DNA of 38,964 bases from a virus. The translations under genes and the position numbers were made by a program. Below the pieces are notes generated by a model that worked only from the letters and a program-made list of their open reading frames with translations, did not search any database and was not told where the DNA came from. Where the stretch lies: the IMG/VR virus record IMGVR_UViG_3300032286_002092, positions 1-38,964 of that record; one strand, written 5' to 3'. Shown here one piece after another: positions 7,708-14,290 of the stretch. The stretch's first letter is position 1, and each line of letters begins with the position of its first letter.

Positions 7708-8645
7708 GGAAACACCCGGCCGACCGGTGCGTCATCTCGCGGATAAAGCAAGCGCCCGTCGGGCCCGCGTTTCAGAAAGCGTGGGATCTCGAGCAGATCG
7801 TCTTCGCTTGAAGAATTGCTGCAGCTGACCGGGCTCGCTGCAGCACTTTCCCGCGATCGATTCGCTGCGACGCAATCGTCCGGGCGGGAAGCGGCCTCGC
7901 AAGCGAGGGCGCGCGTTTCGGGCAATTCTTCGTCGTCGAAAGTGCCGGCGCTATCCATATCTTCGCCACCGGCCCCAGGGTAGCGGGGCCCGCCGACTGG
8001 CGTGCATCTATGGCTTGGGTCGAACTTGGTCGTCTCGTTGCCCCAGGCATCGAAGCCGGGGCGTGTGGTGCGTGCGAACAGCTCGGCGCGCGGCCCTTTG
8101 GCCAAGCGGCAGATGCTGTCGGCGATCTCGTCGGGCTTCTGGCTATGCGCGCGCAACGGGGCGTGCACCACTTGCGCTTCGCCCTTGGACAAGCGCTCGT
8201 AGCCCTTGCCGCGCGTGGCGATCCAGCATTGCTCGCTGCCCGAGCGTGTGTGGTAGCCAAGCCCCTTGCGCGCCAGCCCTTGCGCAAAGGCCTCGTCCCA
8301 GAACAGCATTTCGCCGGGCGGCGTTTTGCACTTGATCCAGATATAGCCGACAGTCTTGTACTCGAAGCCCCAGGCGCGAATGAGATCGAGCGCTTGCGGA
8401 AACAGCGGCTGCACCACCCACAAAAAAAGTGCTGCGTTGGGGGCGGCAAGGTCGGAAATCGGCAGACTCTTGAGCCAATCGAGCCCTTGCGTGGCATAGT
8501 GCTGCGAAGCCCCCTTGCCCTGGCCGCGATGCGACCAAGTCTCGAACGCCCACGGCGGATCGGCATAGACCACGCGATAGCGCCCGGCCTGCCGCAGATC
8601 GGAAAGTGCCGGCAGAGATACATCCGATGGCGGGCTGTGTGTCAT
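7704..8645 (-). CDS. MT-A70-family DNA adenine N6-methyltransferase with an unusual C-terminal tail
   Basis: This is a 313-residue SAM-dependent adenine methyltransferase. The catalytic DPPW (residues 29-32) lies in YRVVYADPPWAFETW. Family blocks follow in MT-A70 order: AALFLWVVQPLFPQAL, WGFEYKTVGYIWIK, GLGYHTRSGSEQCWIATRGK and the closing RTTRPGFDAWGNE. About 95 residues after the domain form a Ser/Glu/Asp-rich tail ending in LLEIPRFLKRGPDGRLLY, a phage-style C-terminal motif of unknown role. The ATG at 8645 overlaps the stop of the GcrA-like gene (ATGA), so methyl writer and candidate methyl reader are co-translated. The target sequence cannot be inferred from the sequence. Confidence 0.92.
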   Translation of the reverse strand: MTHSPPSDVSLPALSDLRQAGRYRVVYADPPWAFETWSHRGQGKGASQHYATQGLDWLKSLPISDLAAPNAALFLWVVQPLFPQALDLIRAWGFEYKTVGYIWIKCKTPPGEMLFWDEAFAQGLARKGLGYHTRSGSEQCWIATRGKGYERLSKGEAQVVHAPLRAHSQKPDEIADSICRLAKGPRAELFARTTRPGFDAWGNETTKFDPSHRCTPVGGPRYPGAGGEDMDSAGTFDDEELPETRALACEAASRPDDCVAANRSRESAAASPVSCSNSSSEDDLLEIPRFLKRGPDGRLLYPRDDAPVGRVFP

Positions 8646-9259
8646 GCCGCCGCACCCGCTGCGCCGACCGGTGCCGCGCGCCGCACAAAACACCGCGCAT
8701 GATGCCCCGCGCAATAGGGCGAAGGCCCGCCATCCACGCGCCGCGTGGTCGGCTGGCCGCAGGTGTAGTACGCACGGCCGAGGCGGCCGGGTTGGCGGGC
8801 GGCGGCCGCATCGGCCGAAATAGAATCGCCCCACAGCGGAAACGCACACTGGGTCGATTTCGCTTCCCCGAAAAGAACGCCCTTCGAAAAAGCCCCGGCA
8901 CCGCCGAGCGGGGGACTGCCCGGCGGCGTCGGGGAGTTCAGGGAGGTACGCCCACGATGCGGCGCTGCGTCCGGTGCGCGCGGCATCGCCTTCGCCGGCG
9001 CAGGGCGCAGCGGCGAAGCTTGTTGCTGCGGCACAGCCGCAGCTTGATCGATTCTCTTGCGCAGCCGCCCGCCGCGTTTGGGCAAGCCCTGGCGGCCGAC
9101 ACGACCCAGCACCGCACTGCGCGATCGACCGATGCGCGCGGCGATCGTGCCGCTGGTCAGCCCCTCGGCCCACAGCTTGCGCAGCAGCGCATCGTCGGCT
9201 GGCGTCCATTCGACCCAGCTTTTCGACGCGCCCATAGATCCCGAAGCCTTGGCGCTCAT
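8642..9259 (-). CDS. gcrA-like: GcrA-like cell-cycle transcription regulator
   Basis: This 205-residue protein has an N-terminal GcrA-type helix-turn-helix (residues about 16-60: EWTPADDALLRKLWAEGL, then IAARIGRSRSAVLGRVGRQGL). A Pro/Ala-rich linker follows, then the GcrA C-terminal region with CAFPLWGD, a second Cys-x-x-Pro and YCAGHHARCF. In Caulobacter, GcrA binds sigma-70 holoenzyme and activates promoters carrying N6-methyladenine placed by CcrM. The phage copy has a longer linker and an insertion between the C-terminal cysteines. It overlaps an adenine methyltransferase gene downstream and an acetyltransferase-like gene upstream by four bases each. It would be expressed early from PR. 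Confidence 0.9.
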   Translation of the reverse strand: MSAKASGSMGASKSWVEWTPADDALLRKLWAEGLTSGTIAARIGRSRSAVLGRVGRQGLPKRGGRLRKRIDQAAAVPQQQASPLRPAPAKAMPRAPDAAPHRGRTSLNSPTPPGSPPLGGAGAFSKGVLFGEAKSTQCAFPLWGDSISADAAAARQPGRLGRAYYTCGQPTTRRVDGGPSPYCAGHHARCFVRRAAPVGAAGAAA

Positions 9260-9984
9260 GCAGCCCCTGCCGTTTCGAACTGCAGGCGGCGGATTTTGGC
9301 GCGGGCCCCGGCGACCAGCACCAATTCCGATTGCACGGGCTTGACGCCTTGCGACCGGCGCCACAGCCGCGCCTCGAGCCGGTCGAACGGCGCCAAGCCG
9401 AGACGCTGCTGCGCGCTCTCGCGCCGCATGCCGAGAAACCACGACCACTGCCAGCGCGCGAGCGCATCGAGTGCCGCCATGGTCACGAGCTCGGCGCCGA
9501 TGCGCTTGCCGCGCAGCGTGTCGTGGCGCCACAGGCCGCAGGCCCAAGCGATATGGCAGTCGCTCACGTCGCGCGCCAAATCGCCGTCGAACACCAGATC
9601 CTCGAAGATCGCAGGTGCGCCGAAGGCCGTGCGCAGCGCTTGCCCCAGATCGCCTTCGATCCAAAAACGCCGAACGCAGATGGCCCCGAACGCTTGGCGC
9701 CCGCCATTGGCAGTCAGCACGAGTATCGAGCTGGTGCTGCGCGCATCGGGCCAATATTCGGCGCGCAGCGGCGCCCATTGGCGTGCGGCATCGCCGCATT
9801 CGGCGAGCGTCTCTTGCAGCCAAAACAGATCGTTCGTCCAATGCACGTCGCAGCCGCATTCGGCCGCGCGCGCCAAGCACGAAGCCGCCGCCCGGCCCGC
9901 AAGAGGCCGCAACTCGGTGTCGGGCAGCGCCGAGAAATCGAGCGCATTGCCCCAAAGCACCGCATCCTCCGGCAGTGTTTTCAT
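9256..9984 (-). CDS. GNAT-like N-acyltransferase of unknown substrate
   Basis: This is a 242-residue protein. The segment DTLRGKRIGAELVTMAALDALARWQWSWFLGMRRES resembles the GNAT acetyl-CoA loop and following helix (R-x-K-x-x-G-x form, one residue off the canonical Q/RxxGxG/A). The Leu/Trp-rich N-terminus (WTNDLFWLQETLAE) could be the substrate-binding half. GNAT assignment is moderate. Overlaps of four bases on both sides tie it to the GcrA-like gene and the preceding unknown gene. Confidence 0.65.
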   Translation of the reverse strand: MKTLPEDAVLWGNALDFSALPDTELRPLAGRAAASCLARAAECGCDVHWTNDLFWLQETLAECGDAARQWAPLRAEYWPDARSTSSILVLTANGGRQAFGAICVRRFWIEGDLGQALRTAFGAPAIFEDLVFDGDLARDVSDCHIAWACGLWRHDTLRGKRIGAELVTMAALDALARWQWSWFLGMRRESAQQRLGLAPFDRLEARLWRRSQGVKPVQSELVLVAGARAKIRRLQFETAGAA

Positions 9985-10919
9985 GCCGTCACCTTTTCGA
10001 TCGATTTGAAAGAAACCACGTGGGCCACGAAGCGCCGGTCGGAAGTGGGCAAAGCGAGCCGGTCGTAGCTTGCGCGCACGCCGGCCGTCTCGATGCCGGC
10101 GAGATGCCAAAGCTTGGCGCCGCAGGCGGCAGCGCTGCGCACATGCCGTTCGAGCATTGCCGCGAAGGGCCGGTCGGCGCGCGCAGCCAAAGGGAAGCCG
10201 ATCGCCTCTGCCGAGGTCTTGATCTCGGCCCCGAGCCAAATCGTCGTCACGCGGTCGCGCTCGATCGCATAGAGGCTCGAGCGATCCATAAGCTGCGTGG
10301 CCTGCAGCGCATCGCGCAGGGCACCGATTCCGCGCGCGAAAACCAGATTGTCGAATTCGCGCGGCAGCCCTGCCGCGATCGAGGCCGTGGCCACCTGCCA
10401 GCCGCGCGGCTGTGCTTCCTCGGCGTTTCCCAGAAACGCCTGTGCGGACGCAAGCGCCTTTGCCGCCGCCGCCGCATTCGAAACAAGCACGCCGTCTTGC
10501 ACGCCGACCCAGCCGAGATTGCGCTGCGCAAACGCAGAGGCATCGATCCCGGCCGGCAGATTGAGGGCGAGCCGCGCCGCTGTTTCGAAATCGGGCAAGG
10601 CCGCGAAGCGACGGCCGTACTCGTCGAACCACCACGAATCGCTTGCAACCGCCAGCCGGTCCTTGATCGCGGCAAGGTCCGCGCGGATTTCGGCGAGCGG
10701 ATCGGCTTTCGGCGTGGCGAAAATCTCGCCAACAAACGCCGGGCCGTCTTCAAGCTTCGCAGCCAGCCGCGCCACGAACGCGGCATCGAGCGTGCGCGTC
10801 TCGGCGCGCTGCAGCCGCTCGAGCATCTTGGGATGGCCGTCGCCCAAATAGGCGGCAGTCTTGAGATTGAGCCGCCGCTTGGCGAGGGCAGCAAAAAACG
10901 CGGCGACCGTATCGGCCAT
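9981..10919 (-). CDS. Unknown 312-residue early protein
   Basis: No family is recognised. The first 50 residues (NLKTAAYLGDGHPKMLERLQRAETRTLDAAF) resemble a small helical DNA-binding region. Residues about 60-100 carry a DPLAEIRADLAAIKDRLAV helix. The remainder is alpha/beta with SWWFDEYGRRFAALPDFETAARLALNLP, a form reminiscent of PAS-like sensor proteins of alphaproteobacteria. It is third in the operon led by the Cro-like gene, with TAATG coupling to the upstream gene. Confidence 0.7.
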   Translation of the reverse strand: MADTVAAFFAALAKRRLNLKTAAYLGDGHPKMLERLQRAETRTLDAAFVARLAAKLEDGPAFVGEIFATPKADPLAEIRADLAAIKDRLAVASDSWWFDEYGRRFAALPDFETAARLALNLPAGIDASAFAQRNLGWVGVQDGVLVSNAAAAAKALASAQAFLGNAEEAQPRGWQVATASIAAGLPREFDNLVFARGIGALRDALQATQLMDRSSLYAIERDRVTTIWLGAEIKTSAEAIGFPLAARADRPFAAMLERHVRSAAACGAKLWHLAGIETAGVRASYDRLALPTSDRRFVAHVVSFKSIEKVTA

Positions 10920-11200
10920 TATTGGGCCTCCGGTCGGACGGAGTCGGCCGGGTCGACCGCGATAGGTTTGCGGCCATGAAAAAACGACGCAAAAAAATCG
11001 TTCCGGGCCCGTTGATACTGCTTTGCGGATGCCACAAACCCGGCGGCAATTCGGTCAGCCACGCGCTCGAAGACGACCGCGATCTTCGCCTCGACGACCC
11101 AGCATTCGAGATTGCGTGCCGTCGGGCGATAGCGGTCGCGCGCTTTGGCCAGCTTGTGAAGCTTGTGGCCCGGCAGCGGATGCAGCGGAGGAACCTTCAT
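10919..11200 (-). CDS. Small basic early protein of unknown function
   Basis: This 93-residue basic protein begins MKVPPLHPLPGHKLHKLAKARDR. A helical middle (AKIAVVFERVADRIAAGFVASAKQYQRARNDFFAS) follows. No family is recognised. Its ATG overlaps the Cro-like stop (ATGA) and its own stop overlaps the next start, so it is the second gene of the PR transcript. Confidence 0.72.
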   Translation of the reverse strand: MKVPPLHPLPGHKLHKLAKARDRYRPTARNLECWVVEAKIAVVFERVADRIAAGFVASAKQYQRARNDFFASFFHGRKPIAVDPADSVRPEAQ

Positions 11201-11451
11201 TGACCGGCCTCCGCAACCTGCGAGACCGGCGGCGGAAAAATATCCGGGCGCAGCTCGTGCGCGGCGAGGCCGGTCATCGATCCGACTTGGCCGACGCGAC
11301 CTGCGGGGATGCAGGACCACTGGTAAATGGCCTGGCGTTTCACACCGAGACGCTCGGCCAAACGCGGCACGCCGCCCACGATTTCAATGGCGCGATACTT
11401 GGCAGCGACAAGGCGATCTTGAATGTCGGGCGGGGTGAGAGTGCTTTCCAT
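11197..11451 (-). CDS. cro-like: Cro/YdaS-like helix-turn-helix repressor
   Basis: This 84-residue protein has one helix-turn-helix (AIEIVGGVPRLAERLGVKRQAIYQW, residues about 21-45), followed by the WSCIPAGRV-x-x-V type of C-terminus seen in YdaS/Cro-like phage repressors. It is divergent from the S24 repressor across an 82-base operator region. The chosen ATG (11451) lies exactly seven bases past the predicted -10 hexamer, so the mRNA may be leaderless. It is the first gene of the leftward lytic operon. Confidence 0.85.
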   Translation of the reverse strand: MESTLTPPDIQDRLVAAKYRAIEIVGGVPRLAERLGVKRQAIYQWSCIPAGRVGQVGSMTGLAAHELRPDIFPPPVSQVAEAGQ

Positions 11452-11458
11452 GACTATA

Positions 11459-11487
11459 AAGGTAAGCATTGCTTCCCTCGTTGTCAA
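11459..11487 (-). promoter_or_regulatory. PR-type early promoter for the leftward operon
   Basis: Minus strand: -35 TTGACA (11487-11482), 17-base spacer, -10 TACCTT (11464-11459). The ATG of the Cro-like gene starts seven bases after the -10, where a transcript would begin. The spacer contains an operator palindrome, so bound repressor would block RNA polymerase. It is nearly identical to the rightward promoter at 13047-13075. Confidence 0.8.
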
Positions 11488-11520
11488 GCACTGCTTGGTT
11501 TACGCAGAAAAGCATTGCTT
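11464..11520. promoter_or_regulatory. Three-site repressor operator cluster
   Basis: Three 11-bp palindromes of the form AAGCANNGCTT lie at 11464-11474 (AAGCATTGCTT), 11486-11496 (AAGCACTGCTT) and 11510-11520 (AAGCATTGCTT). They are spaced 22 and 24 bases apart, about two helical turns. They sit between the divergent Cro-like and CI-like genes, as OR1-OR3 do in lambdoid phages. The first two flank the -35/spacer of PR, and the third lies near the CI-like start. Confidence 0.9.
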
Positions 11521-11533
11521 TCACCGTAGCGGG

Positions 11534-12172
11534 ATGATGAAGAGCGATTCGCAAAGTACGCTGTCGAGACGCATTCGCGAGGCCCGCGAGGCGGCTGACT
11601 TGACACAGGCCGAACTTGCCAAAAGCTTCGGCATCGAACCCAAGGCGGTCTCGCAATGGGAGCGCGACCCAGCCCACGCCAAACGCAAGCCTGCACGGCC
11701 CGATATCGACAAGATACCGGCCCTCGCCGAGCGTTTGGGCGTCACGGTCGATTGGCTGCTGACCGGCAAAACAACGCCGCCCGCTTTGCCGCAAATCCCC
11801 GTGGTCGGCTATGTCGGCGCGGGTGCAGAGATATTTCTCGTTGACGACCTCGCCAAAGGGCAACGCATCGACGAAGCGCCGCCGTTTCCCGGGCAAGACG
11901 GCCCGGCCGTGGCCGTGCGCGTGCGCGGCGACTCTATGCTGCCCGAGATCGAAGACGGCTACACACTCTACTATTCGCGCAATCGCGACGGCGTGCCGTC
12001 GGCTTGCCTTGGCCGCCTGTGTGTCGTGCAAGTCCATGACGGCCCGGTGCTGGTCAAAAAGCTCGAAAAAGGATTGCGCACCGGGTTGTTTAGGCTGCAC
12101 AGCAGCAACGCGAGCCCGCGCGAAAATGTACGGCTTGATTGGGCCGCGCGCGTGTTGGCCATAATCCCTTAG
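11534..12172 (+). CDS. cI-like: CI-like repressor: HTH plus S24 autopeptidase domain
   Basis: This 212-residue lysogeny repressor has an N-terminal helix-turn-helix (residues about 10-65: REAREAADLTQAELAKSFGIEPKAVSQWER). A C-terminal LexA/CI peptidase domain follows, with a likely Ala-Gly cleavage site in VGYVGAGAE, catalytic Ser in RGDSMLPEIEDG and catalytic Lys in GPVLVKKL. Intact residues imply RecA-stimulated self-cleavage and SOS induction. The start is one of two consecutive ATGs (11534 or 11537); the ribosome binding site is weak. The stop overlaps the stop of the convergent HIRAN gene by four bases. Confidence 0.93.
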   Translation: MMKSDSQSTLSRRIREAREAADLTQAELAKSFGIEPKAVSQWERDPAHAKRKPARPDIDKIPALAERLGVTVDWLLTGKTTPPALPQIPVVGYVGAGAEIFLVDDLAKGQRIDEAPPFPGQDGPAVAVRVRGDSMLPEIEDGYTLYYSRNRDGVPSACLGRLCVVQVHDGPVLVKKLEKGLRTGLFRLHSSNASPRENVRLDWAARVLAIIP

Positions 12173-12975
12173 AGCTTCTGCGCGCGTATCCAGTCGAGAT
12201 GGGCGGCGACGGGTCCTAAGTCTGTCTGCGACCAACCCGCCAGCAATTCGAGCGAGCGCAACGCGGAACGCGTGCGCGATCCTGGAATGCCGTCGGCCGG
12301 GCCGATCGCGAAGCCCGCCCGGATCAAACCTTGCTGCAGCTCAACGATCTCTTCGCGGTTCAACGGCCGCCTGCCTGACGGCGTATCGGGACCGGCTATG
12401 CTCGATATCGTCGTAGCAGGCGGCTGCTGCGGGGTCGCGGGCGCTGCTGCACGCGGCATAGCGGATTGAGGCGAAGTGTTTTGCGCAGCGCGCTGCACGA
12501 ACCAACCGAATGCAAACACGATCGCGAAAAGCATCACAAAAGCCGCAACGATCGAACGGTTTGCGGAGGCCGGGCGACTCGAACCGAGCGCCGCAGGTTT
12601 CGATGCGGGCTCAGCCGCATTCGACAGCGGCGCTGCGGATTGCGCGGGATCGTCTTCGAAGATTTGAATTTCGAGAACCAACCCGTGCGAAGGTTTATCG
12701 ACCGTTCCGCCTGTCAGTTGGTCGATCTTGGCTTCGACCAAACCCGTTTCGACATCGTCGAAGAGCCCGTGCCCGCTAGGCAGATAGCCGACTTGACCAA
12801 GGCCGACGATCCACACCGCAACAGCTTCCGTGTCGTGCGGATTGTCTGACTCGGGCTCGAGATCGACATCCATCCACGGTTTCGCTTTCGCAAGAAGCTT
12901 TTGGCGGCTGGTGCCGTCGTCGTTGCGGAAACTCTCACCCGCCACTGCAATGCGATATGTCCTGGCAAGCCGCAT
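12169..12975 (-). CDS. HIRAN domain - transmembrane - peptidoglycan-binding protein
   Basis: This 268-residue protein has an unusual architecture. Residues about 7-80 form a HIRAN domain (IAVAGESFRNDDG-SRQKLL, then LEPESDNPHDTEAVAVW and VGYLPSGHG). After a linker, one hydrophobic helix (SIVAAFVMLFAIVFAFGWFV, 141-160) crosses the membrane. A Pro/Ala-rich spacer leads to a PG_binding_1-like helical repeat (REEIVELQQGLIRAGFAIGPADGIPGSRTRSALRSLE, about 207-243). Known HIRAN domains bind DNA, particularly 3' ends. The predicted topology puts it in the cytoplasm and the cell-wall module in the periplasm. The ATG at 12975 is preferred over an upstream TTG because GAGGTTGGAG precedes it. Its place in the immunity region, convergent with CI, suggests a lysogen-expressed exclusion or conversion protein. 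Confidence 0.85.
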   Translation of the reverse strand: MRLARTYRIAVAGESFRNDDGTSRQKLLAKAKPWMDVDLEPESDNPHDTEAVAVWIVGLGQVGYLPSGHGLFDDVETGLVEAKIDQLTGGTVDKPSHGLVLEIQIFEDDPAQSAAPLSNAAEPASKPAALGSSRPASANRSIVAAFVMLFAIVFAFGWFVQRAAQNTSPQSAMPRAAAPATPQQPPATTISSIAGPDTPSGRRPLNREEIVELQQGLIRAGFAIGPADGIPGSRTRSALRSLELLAGWSQTDLGPVAAHLDWIRAQKL

Positions 12976-13004
12976 CTCCAACCTCTTCAACCCTTACGTT
13001 TTCA

Positions 13005-13034
13005 ATCTTACCGGCAGGAGTAGGCGACGAACAA
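13005..13034 (-). promoter_or_regulatory. Candidate promoter of the HIRAN gene
   Basis: Minus strand: TTGTTC (13034-13029), 18-base spacer, TAAGAT (13010-13005), about 30 bases before the HIRAN start. The -35 lies just beside operator 13038-13048, so CI bound there could repress or activate it. This is a moderate match only. Confidence 0.45.
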
Positions 13035-13037
13035 GGA

Positions 13038-13070
13038 AAGCAACGCTTGACAAAGGGGGAAGCAATGCTT
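13038..13070. promoter_or_regulatory. Two-site repressor operator cluster (right arm)
   Basis: AAGCAACGCTT (13038-13048) and AAGCAATGCTT (13060-13070) share the AAGCANNGCTT form and the 22-base spacing of the cluster at 11464-11520. They bracket the -35 and spacer of the rightward early promoter, so the same repressor should shut off both arms. Confidence 0.9.
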
Positions 13071-13075
13071 ACCTT
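13047..13075 (+). promoter_or_regulatory. PL-type early promoter for the rightward operon
   Basis: -35 TTGACA (13047-13052), 17-base spacer, -10 TACCTT (13070-13075). The whole element matches the leftward promoter at 11487-11459 at nearly every position, as an inverted copy. Transcription would start near 13083, giving a short leader with GAGGTG ahead of the ATG at 13107. Confidence 0.8.
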
Positions 13076-13106
13076 TTGCCTCATCGCAACCCGACGAGGT
13101 GAACCG

Positions 13107-13355
13107 ATGCGCATTTCCCCACACAGCCGCCCCCCGCAAACAATGGCCGCGCGCCGCGAAAAAATGGCGGACACGATCTGCCGTATCGCGGCCGAACGCG
13201 GCGTTTGCACCGAAGCCGATCTTCAGCGCGAAGGTTTCACGCGCGCCGAAATCGACCTGCTCGGCGACGACGCGCGCGAAGAAGCCGGTCGGCGCCAAAC
13301 CCATGCGCGCGAACTGCAGCCGCGCCAAGCGCGAGCCAAAGCGGAGGCTCGCTAA
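13107..13355 (+). CDS. Small early protein, first gene of the rightward operon
   Basis: This 82-residue basic protein has a helical segment KMADTICRIAAERGVCTEADLQREGFTRAEID (about 18-50) that looks like a small winged-helix or HTH fold, followed by an Arg/Ala-rich tail. No family is assigned. The start is chosen for the GAGGTG ribosome binding site six bases upstream. The next gene begins one base after its stop codon. Confidence 0.75.
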   Translation: MRISPHSRPPQTMAARREKMADTICRIAAERGVCTEADLQREGFTRAEIDLLGDDAREEAGRRQTHARELQPRQARAKAEAR

Positions 13356-13356
13356 C

Positions 13357-13638
13357 ATGAAAACTCTCAACCCGCCCGCCTTTCCCTGCGCGGACCGACA
13401 CGAGGGCACCACACTCACGCGCACAGGCGCGCGAGGCATGGACCTGCGCGACTATTTTGCGGCGCGCGCGATGCACGCAGAGTTGCTGTCGGCCGGTTCG
13501 CACAAAGGTCCAGCCAAGGCGCTGGCCGATGCTGCGGATCCAGCAGGGCAAACAGTCGCCGAACGCATTGCGTCGCTGTCCTACGAGCTTGCCGACGCCA
13601 TGCTTGTCGAACGCGCCAAAGATCGGGGGCGCGCATGA
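13357..13638 (+). CDS. Conserved phage hypothetical protein
   Basis: This 93-residue protein has the pattern MKTLNPPAFP-x-GTTLTRTGARGMDLRDYFAARAM and ends with SYELADAMLVERAKDR. The GM-x-LRDYFAA and YxxADAMLxER blocks are common to a family of uncharacterised phage proteins in proteobacteria. Function is unknown. Its stop overlaps the next start (ATGA). Confidence 0.85.
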   Translation: MKTLNPPAFPCADRHEGTTLTRTGARGMDLRDYFAARAMHAELLSAGSHKGPAKALADAADPAGQTVAERIASLSYELADAMLVERAKDRGRA

Positions 13639-14057
13639 GCGCCCCGCTCCCCTTGCGCGATCTGCCGCCGGGCACGCTGGGTGCCATTGCGAGCAGCGCT
13701 GTCGGTGCCGCCGCCGCATCGCTTTTCGAGAACATGCGCTTCGCGCCCGTGCCGGAGCCTATCGCAGGCGACCCGCCCTGCCCGGACATCGGCCAGCGTC
13801 TGGCGCGTTTCCTGGTGCTGCGCGCGATCGGCCGCAGCTACGACGATCTCGCGCGCGCCTTCAACCTCTCCTACGAGCAGGTGCGCTTGCTGTTGGCCCG
13901 CCACGGCGAGCCGCCGCGTCTGGCCGGTGCCCAGGCCGCCGACATGGCCCGCGCCCTTGCCGCGACCCCGGCCTATGCCGGCTGCACGCGCGGCACCAAC
14001 CCTACCCATGCCGCCCATACGCACGCGGCGCTTGAAACCAATCCGGAGTCGCCATGA
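13635..14057 (+). CDS. Helix-turn-helix protein of unknown function
   Basis: This 140-residue protein carries LARFLVLRAIGRSYDDLARAFNLSYEQVRLLLARHGE (about 57-92), a sigma-region-4-like helix-turn-helix. A Pro-rich N-terminus and an Ala-rich C-terminus surround it. It probably binds DNA. It is coupled on both sides by ATGA overlaps within the rightward early operon. Confidence 0.75.
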   Translation: MSAPLPLRDLPPGTLGAIASSAVGAAAASLFENMRFAPVPEPIAGDPPCPDIGQRLARFLVLRAIGRSYDDLARAFNLSYEQVRLLLARHGEPPRLAGAQAADMARALAATPAYAGCTRGTNPTHAAHTHAALETNPESP

Positions 14058-14290
14058 CCCGCCTTTTTGCCCTCCCGCAGCCAGACCGCCTGCCGCAGGC
14101 GATCGTGCTGTTTTTCGATGCGCAAGCGCAGGATCCTGCCACGCGCGCGCAGCGCCTTGGCGTCGAGCTGCGCGATGCGAACACGCGCATGCCTATCGTG
14201 GCCTTGGGCTTGCGCGACGCGCATGCGTTTCTCGTCGGAAACGGCTATCGCTGGGAACCGGCGCTCGAACCGATGTGGGTGCGCGCATGA
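14054..14290 (+). CDS. Small protein of unknown function
   Basis: This 78-residue protein has beta/alpha character (QAIVLFFDAQAQD, MPIVALGLRDAHAFLVGNGYRWEPALEPMWVRA). No family is recognised. The ATG overlaps the previous stop and its stop overlaps the HD-hydrolase start, so it is a real member of the operon. Confidence 0.7.
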   Translation: MTRLFALPQPDRLPQAIVLFFDAQAQDPATRAQRLGVELRDANTRMPIVALGLRDAHAFLVGNGYRWEPALEPMWVRA

